This document shows, piece after piece, positions 51,245 to 54,469 of a stretch of DNA of 54,469 nt. How positions within the stretch are numbered: the stretch's first letter is position 1; the number at the start of each line of letters is the position of its first letter. Source of the DNA: Clostridia bacterium (GTDB taxonomy: Bacteria > Bacillota > Clostridia > Oscillospirales > CAG-272). The translations under genes were made by a program, and so were the position numbers. The DNA is taken from the NCBI GenBank assembly GCA_017453255.1, contig JAFTKN010000017.1:1-54469 (forward strand), in the 5' to 3' direction. The notes below the pieces were generated by a model. That model made no database searches and was not told the DNA's origin. It was given only the letters and a program-made list of their open reading frames with translations.

Positions 51245-52336
51245 TCATTGATTCTTTTGCATTTCCTTACGCTTCTGCCGTCTGACACGGTTGATGTGCC
51301 TCTCAAAATCCCCGTTTGATATCAGCTCGGCCAACACGTACTGTATATAGGTAGGGACGGTACAGGAATAGAAGCCGAGCGTTTCTTCAAAGATGGGGAC
51401 AAGGCGCTTCGGCAATATCATATATCCAACACGCAGAGCAGGGGAGATTGTTTTGGAAAAGGTGTTCATATAGATCACGTTTTCATTCGATGAACTGCCA
51501 AACAATGTTTCCTCGGGCTTTTTGGAGATGGAGAACTCCGACTCGAAATCGTCTTCAATAATATAACGGCTATATGTACTTGCCCATCTAAGATATTCGT
51601 GACGCTTAGAAGCAGAGGCGGTGATGCCACTGGGGAAGCTTCGGTATGGGGTGATGTGGAGAATGTCCGCGCTTGACGTACAAAGTGCTTGGCTTTCAAT
51701 GCCGTCCTCTCCGAGTGGGAGCAATTCATATTTAATATCTGCAGCGCGATAGACCTGCTCGATCTTTTTATACGAGGGTGATTCTATGCCGTAGATCCGA
51801 TCTCTGCCAAGTAGCTCAACGATTAAAGTATAGAGGTATTCCGAGCCCGAGCCGATGAAAATCTGTTCGGTGTCGCAAACAATTCCTCGGTTTCTTGCAA
51901 GGTGCTGTCTGATTGCCTCGCGCAGCTCGGTGCATCCCTCATTGGGCGACCTCTCAAGGATAGATTCTCCCATATTAGTAATCACGCTTCGCATGGTTTT
52001 TGTCAAGGTGGAAAATGGAAATTCTACGTTTGTATCGGTATGCACGTGTTGGGGATGCGATATTCTTCTGCTTGAAGAAACAGCGAATGCGTCATCGGCG
52101 CGAAAGATAACAAAAAAACCACTTCGCTCCTTGGACTCCACATATCCCTCGTCGCAAAGAAGCGCATAGGCGTGCTCTACCGTGATTGTGCTGATGCCGA
52201 CCTCATCCGCAAAGATTCTTTTGGAGGGGAGCTTTGTGTTGTATGGATATACGCCTGCTACAATATCGTCCCTGACCTGCTTATACAGTTGAATATAGGC
52301 GGGTGTGTGATCTTTTTCTTGAATTATGTATTTCAT
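51245..52336 (-). CDS. pdxR: MocR/PdxR-type regulator, apparently C-terminally short
   Basis: A 363-residue GntR-MocR regulator. Residues 1-80 are a winged helix (YIQLYKQVRDDIVAGVYPYNTKLPSKR, then STITVEHAYALLCDEGYV). The rest is an aminotransferase-like domain with SGSEYLYTLIVELLGRD and the PLP lysine region NTFSKTISPALRVGYMILPK. It ends at HINRVRRQKRKEMQKNQ, where full-length relatives of about 460 residues continue for roughly 90 more. The start is ATG 52336, since the frame's upstream TTG falls a few bases past the -10 box. Divergent from pdxST, so probably their PLP-sensing activator. Confidence 0.82.
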   Translation of the reverse strand: MKYIIQEKDHTPAYIQLYKQVRDDIVAGVYPYNTKLPSKRIFADEVGISTITVEHAYALLCDEGYVESKERSGFFVIFRADDAFAVSSSRRISHPQHVHTDTNVEFPFSTLTKTMRSVITNMGESILERSPNEGCTELREAIRQHLARNRGIVCDTEQIFIGSGSEYLYTLIVELLGRDRIYGIESPSYKKIEQVYRAADIKYELLPLGEDGIESQALCTSSADILHITPYRSFPSGITASASKRHEYLRWASTYSRYIIEDDFESEFSISKKPEETLFGSSSNENVIYMNTFSKTISPALRVGYMILPKRLVPIFEETLGFYSCTVPTYIQYVLAELISNGDFERHINRVRRQKRKEMQKNQ

Positions 52337-52383
52337 CTGACTATATAAAATTCTCCATTTCTGGCTATTTTCGTATGCCAAAA

Positions 52384-52396
52384 AGTATTATATACT
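52384..52396. promoter_or_regulatory. overlapping pdxR/pdxST promoters with palindrome
   Basis: AGTAT-TAT-ATACT is a 5-3-5 inverted repeat. On the minus strand it contains TATAAT with TTGTTT 17 bases upstream (pdxR promoter). On the plus strand it contains TATACT with no good -35 (pdxST), consistent with activation by PdxR. Confidence 0.5.
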
Positions 52397-52430
52397 ATTT
52401 CCATCAGAAAAACAAGGAGGATTTTTCAAA

Positions 52431-53306
52431 ATGTCACAAAAAAGATATGAACTCAACAAAAATCTCGCTCAGATGTTAAAGGGCGGTGTCATTATGGACG
52501 TTACCACACCCGAGCAGGCAAAGATTGCAGAGGCGGCAGGTGCTTGTGCTGTTATGGCTCTGGAGCGAATCCCTGCGGATATACGTGCGGCAGGCGGTGT
52601 TTCACGCATGAGCGACCCGAAAATGATTAAGGGTATTCAAGCAGCGGTGTCGATACCCGTTATGGCAAAGTGCCGTATCGGTCATTTTGCGGAAGCGCAG
52701 ATCTTGCAGGCAATCGAGATAGATTACATCGATGAGAGCGAGGTATTGTCTCCCGCTGATGACAAGTATCATATTGACAAGACCAAATTTGACGTTCCTT
52801 TCGTTTGCGGAGCAAAGGATCTTGGCGAGGCATTACGTCGTATCAACGAGGGAGCATCCATGATCCGTACCAAGGGCGAGCCTGGAACGGGAGATGTTGT
52901 TCAAGCAGTCAGACATATGAGAATGATGCAGGCGGAGATTCGCCGTATCGGCTCTATGGCAGAGGATGAGCTGTTCGATACGGCAAAGCAGCTTGGTGTA
53001 CCCTATGAGCTTGTGCAATACGTTCACGAGTACAAGAAGCTTCCCGTGGTCAACTTTGCGGCAGGCGGTGTGGCGACTCCCGCAGATGCGGCGTTGATGA
53101 TGCAGCTTGGTGCGGAGGGGGTGTTCGTAGGTTCGGGCATCTTTAAGTCGGGCAATCCCGAGAAGAGAGCAGCGGCAATCGTAAAGGCGGTTACCAACTT
53201 TAATGACGCAAAGCTTCTTGCAGAGCTTTCCGAGGATCTCGGCGAGGCAATGGTCGGAATCAACGAGCAGGAGATAGAGCTCTTGATGGCGGAAAGAGGC
53301 AAATAA
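52431..53306 (+). CDS. pdxS: pyridoxal 5'-phosphate synthase subunit PdxS
   Basis: A 291-residue TIM-barrel subunit that builds PLP from ribose-5-phosphate, glyceraldehyde-3-phosphate and ammonia. Signatures [46 protein letters not shown] and [10 protein letters not shown], with the catalytic lysines, are complete. AAGGAGG site. Its stop overlaps the pdxT start. Confidence 0.98.
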   Translation: MSQKRYELNKNLAQMLKGGVIMDVTTPEQAKIAEAAGACAVMALERIPADIRAAGGVSRMSDPKMIKGIQAAVSIPVMAKCRIGHFAEAQILQAIEIDYIDESEVLSPADDKYHIDKTKFDVPFVCGAKDLGEALRRINEGASMIRTKGEPGTGDVVQAVRHMRMMQAEIRRIGSMAEDELFDTAKQLGVPYELVQYVHEYKKLPVVNFAAGGVATPADAALMMQLGAEGVFVGSGIFKSGNPEKRAAAIVKAVTNFNDAKLLAELSEDLGEAMVGINEQEIELLMAERGK

Positions 53307-53881
53307 TGCAGATTGCGGTTCTTGCCCTACAAGGAGCTTTCATAGAACATGAGCAAATGCTTGCAAAGCTCGGTGTATCCACGATAGAGCTTCGTCAAAA
53401 AAGCGACCTCGCAAAGTCCTTTGACGGCTTGATTATCCCAGGAGGAGAGAGTACGGTGCAGGGAAAGCTTCTTCGTGAGCTTGATATGCTCAATGATTTA
53501 AAAGCACGGATCAAAAACGGACTGCCAGTATTCGGCACCTGCGCGGGACTGATCCTGCTTGCGAAAAGCATTCAGAACGACGAACGGACACACTTGGCGA
53601 CCATGAATATCGTTGCCGTCAGAAACGCATACGGCCGTCAGCTCGGTAGCTTTTATGACGAATGTGCGTTTGAGGGAATAGGGAAGATTCCTATGACCTT
53701 CATTCGAGCTCCGTATATTGGCTCGGTATCGGAAGGTGTGGAAATACTTGCGGAGTACCACGGCAACATTGTTGCGGCACGACAAGGAAACCAGCTTGTG
53801 ACCTCCTTCCACCCCGAGCTCAATGATGATCTGTCCGTGCATCAATATTTCGTGGATATGGTTCAAAAAACAATTAAATAG
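53306..53881 (+). CDS. pdxT: pyridoxal 5'-phosphate synthase glutaminase subunit PdxT
   Basis: A 191-residue class I glutaminase that supplies ammonia to PdxS. The oxyanion strand GGEST is at 46-50, the nucleophile Cys79 in GTCAGLILL, and His169 and Glu171 in FHPEL complete the triad. Full length. Confidence 0.97.
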   Translation: MQIAVLALQGAFIEHEQMLAKLGVSTIELRQKSDLAKSFDGLIIPGGESTVQGKLLRELDMLNDLKARIKNGLPVFGTCAGLILLAKSIQNDERTHLATMNIVAVRNAYGRQLGSFYDECAFEGIGKIPMTFIRAPYIGSVSEGVEILAEYHGNIVAARQGNQLVTSFHPELNDDLSVHQYFVDMVQKTIK

Positions 53882-53889
53882 ATGAGACT

Positions 53890-53917
53890 AAAAGGTGTTC
53901 CGTAAGGGGCACCTTTT
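53890..53917 (+). terminator. terminator of pdxST
   Basis: AAAAGGTG pairs with the CACCTTTT part of GCACCTTTT, nine bases after the pdxT stop. Confidence 0.75.
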
Positions 53918-53961
53918 CTGACTTTTGAGGACACAAAAAAATTTTTGAAAAATTTTCTAAA

Positions 53962-53980
53962 ACCTATTGACAAGGTAGGT
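53962..53980 (+). promoter_or_regulatory. shared regulator box 2 (sulfhydrylase promoter)
   Basis: ACCTATTGACAAGGTAGGT, the same element as at 49305-49322, overlapping the -35 of the sulfhydrylase promoter. Confidence 0.65.
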
Positions 53981-53995
53981 ATTGAATGCTATAAT
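53967..53995 (+). promoter_or_regulatory. perfect SigA promoter of the sulfhydrylase operon
   Basis: TTGACA and TATAAT with a 17-base spacer and TGC before the -10. Confidence 0.9.
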
Positions 53996-53998
53996 AAT

Positions 53999-54017
53999 AC
54001 CAACCTTGAAAGTAGGT
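53999..54017 (-). promoter_or_regulatory. shared regulator box 3, inverted copy
   Basis: Read on the minus strand, ACCTACTTTCAAGGTTGGT matches boxes 1 and 2 at 15 of 19 positions. It starts four bases after the -10, so two facing copies bracket the promoter. Confidence 0.55.
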
Positions 54018-54039
54018 AATGCAAAAAGGAGAATGGGAC

Positions 54040-54177
54040 ATGAAAAAGTACGATTCTGGTACCACTATGATGAGCCGTAGGTGCATGTGCTGCTGTATAT
54101 GCATTACTTTTAACATGTCTAAAGCAGATTTGTTCTCCATATCAAATAGAAATATTGTTTTGTACGCCTGTGCATAA
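54040..54177 (+). CDS. cysteine-rich leader peptide, 45 residues
   Basis: A short frame behind AAGGAG (8-base spacing). It encodes MKKYDSGTTMMSRR followed by CMCCCIC, that is five cysteines in seven codons at positions 15-21. The cysteine codons lie in a hairpin (TGCATGT/ATATGCA). The peptide is followed by a terminator-like stem at 54193-54234 and then by the sulfhydrylase gene. Such runs of the end-product amino acid are typical of attenuator leader peptides; ribosome stalling at scarce Cys-tRNA would then allow read-through. The role is inferred. Confidence 0.65.
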   Translation: MKKYDSGTTMMSRRCMCCCICITFNMSKADLFSISNRNIVLYACA

Positions 54178-54192
54178 TCATATTGCTTTTGT

Positions 54193-54234
54193 TCGGGAGA
54201 TTCATTCTGAGTTTCCCGATTTATTATTTTATTA
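54193..54234 (+). terminator. possible attenuator terminator
   Basis: TCGGGA and TCCCGA pair across 15 bases, followed by TTTATTATTTTATT. It lies 16 bases after the cysteine-rich leader frame and well before the structural gene. Confidence 0.5.
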
Positions 54235-54248
54235 GGTAGGTACTTGCT

Positions 54249-54314
54249 ATGAAAAACTATTTTGAAAAGCTCGTAAGAGCAAATTTCCGCTTCGGGCGAA
54301 TGTGTCGATGTTGA
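54249..54314 (+). CDS. possible second leader peptide, 21 residues
   Basis: A short frame ending in RMCRC just before the stop, with a weak AGGTAGG site 9 bases upstream. Two of its last three codons are cysteine. It may be part of the same cysteine-sensing leader or chance. Confidence 0.3.
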   Translation: MKNYFEKLVRANFRFGRMCRC

Positions 54315-54388
54315 AAGAAAAATAAATAAAAATATCAAACAAAAATAACAACATCACATATTCTAAATAACGAAAGGAAATAATTATT

Positions 54389-54469
54389 ATGTCTAACGAA
54401 TACAAATTTGAAACACTTCAGCTTCACGTAGGTCAGGAGGAGGCCGATCCTGCAACAGATGCTCGCGCA
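54389..54469 (+). CDS. O-acetylhomoserine sulfhydrylase/aminocarboxypropyltransferase (partial)
   Basis: The first 27 residues (MSNEYKFETLQLHVGQEEAD, then PATDARA) are the typical start of the PLP-dependent Cys/Met metabolism enzyme family member that makes homocysteine (or cysteine) from O-acetylhomoserine and sulfide. AAAGGAA ribosome site. The gene runs off the right edge. PLP dependence links it to the pdxST genes just upstream. Confidence 0.85.
   Translation, partial: MSNEYKFETLQLHVGQEEADPATDARA

Noticed and set aside
53964..54338. 124-residue minus strand frame
   Set aside because: It runs against the sulfhydrylase promoter, operator copies and leader; no ribosome site or family features.

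Overview
The window looks like a chromosomal segment of a low-GC, anaerobic, spore-forming member of the Bacillota (class Clostridia). Evidence for this is the strong AGGAGG-type ribosome binding sites, AT-rich intergenic DNA with near-consensus SigA promoters, spore genes (cwlD, a complete cotJA-cotJB-cotJC cluster), RicT/YlbF-type proteins, an NfnAB-type electron-bifurcating transhydrogenase, small ferredoxins and a T-box riboswitch. No rRNA, insertion sequence, phage gene or CRISPR array is visible.

Layout. 1-9.0 kb is mostly minus strand housekeeping: holB-ricT, a small 2x[4Fe-4S] ferredoxin, trmN-like and rsmI methyltransferases, then nagA-metG-tatD-cwlD. 9.2-10.2 kb is a separately transcribed gapA, converging on a minus strand trkA-trkH potassium uptake operon (10.3-13.25 kb). 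13.4-14.6 kb is cotJABC. 14.7-17.8 kb is nadK-nfnA-nfnB, which couples NADP synthesis to NADP reduction. 17.9-21.9 kb encodes two exported proteins: a BspA-like leucine-rich-repeat protein and a lipoprotein serine protease with cysteine repeats. 22.0-30.6 kb is one long plus strand operon (Gfo/Idh oxidoreductase, coaE, M18 aminopeptidase, eda fusion, prfA, sua5, a topoisomerase A subunit and a 48-residue membrane protein). 30.7-33.4 kb holds a tRNA-Leu(GAG), a partial duplication of its 3' end, an ABC exporter operon and a small membrane protein, all on the minus strand. 33.6-42.0 kb is miaB-ylbF-mutS-mutL-tgt and a polysaccharide deacetylase. 42.0-47.8 kb is accessory: a ferredoxin-like protein divergent from a Crp/Fnr regulator, a CapA-like phosphoesterase, a large putative glycoside hydrolase and an amidohydrolase. 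48.3-49.0 kb is a PHP-domain gene.

From about 49.3 kb to the right edge the base composition rises visibly, and the genes form a pyridoxal-phosphate/sulfur/tryptophan module: a tryptophan-specific T-box in front of a TrpB2-type enzyme, a MocR/PdxR regulator that appears C-terminally shortened, pdxS-pdxT, and the start of an O-acetylhomoserine sulfhydrylase. The sulfhydrylase is preceded by a 330-base leader with a cysteine-rich leader peptide (CMCCCIC) and a terminator-like hairpin, which suggests cysteine-responsive attenuation. The same 18-base element containing CCTATTGACAAGGTAGG overlaps the -35 box of both the trpB and the sulfhydrylase promoters, and a third, inverted copy lies just after the latter's -10. 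I regard this shared-operator plus leader-peptide arrangement as the most interesting signal in the window.

All functional names come from reading motifs and gene context by eye; no database search was run.
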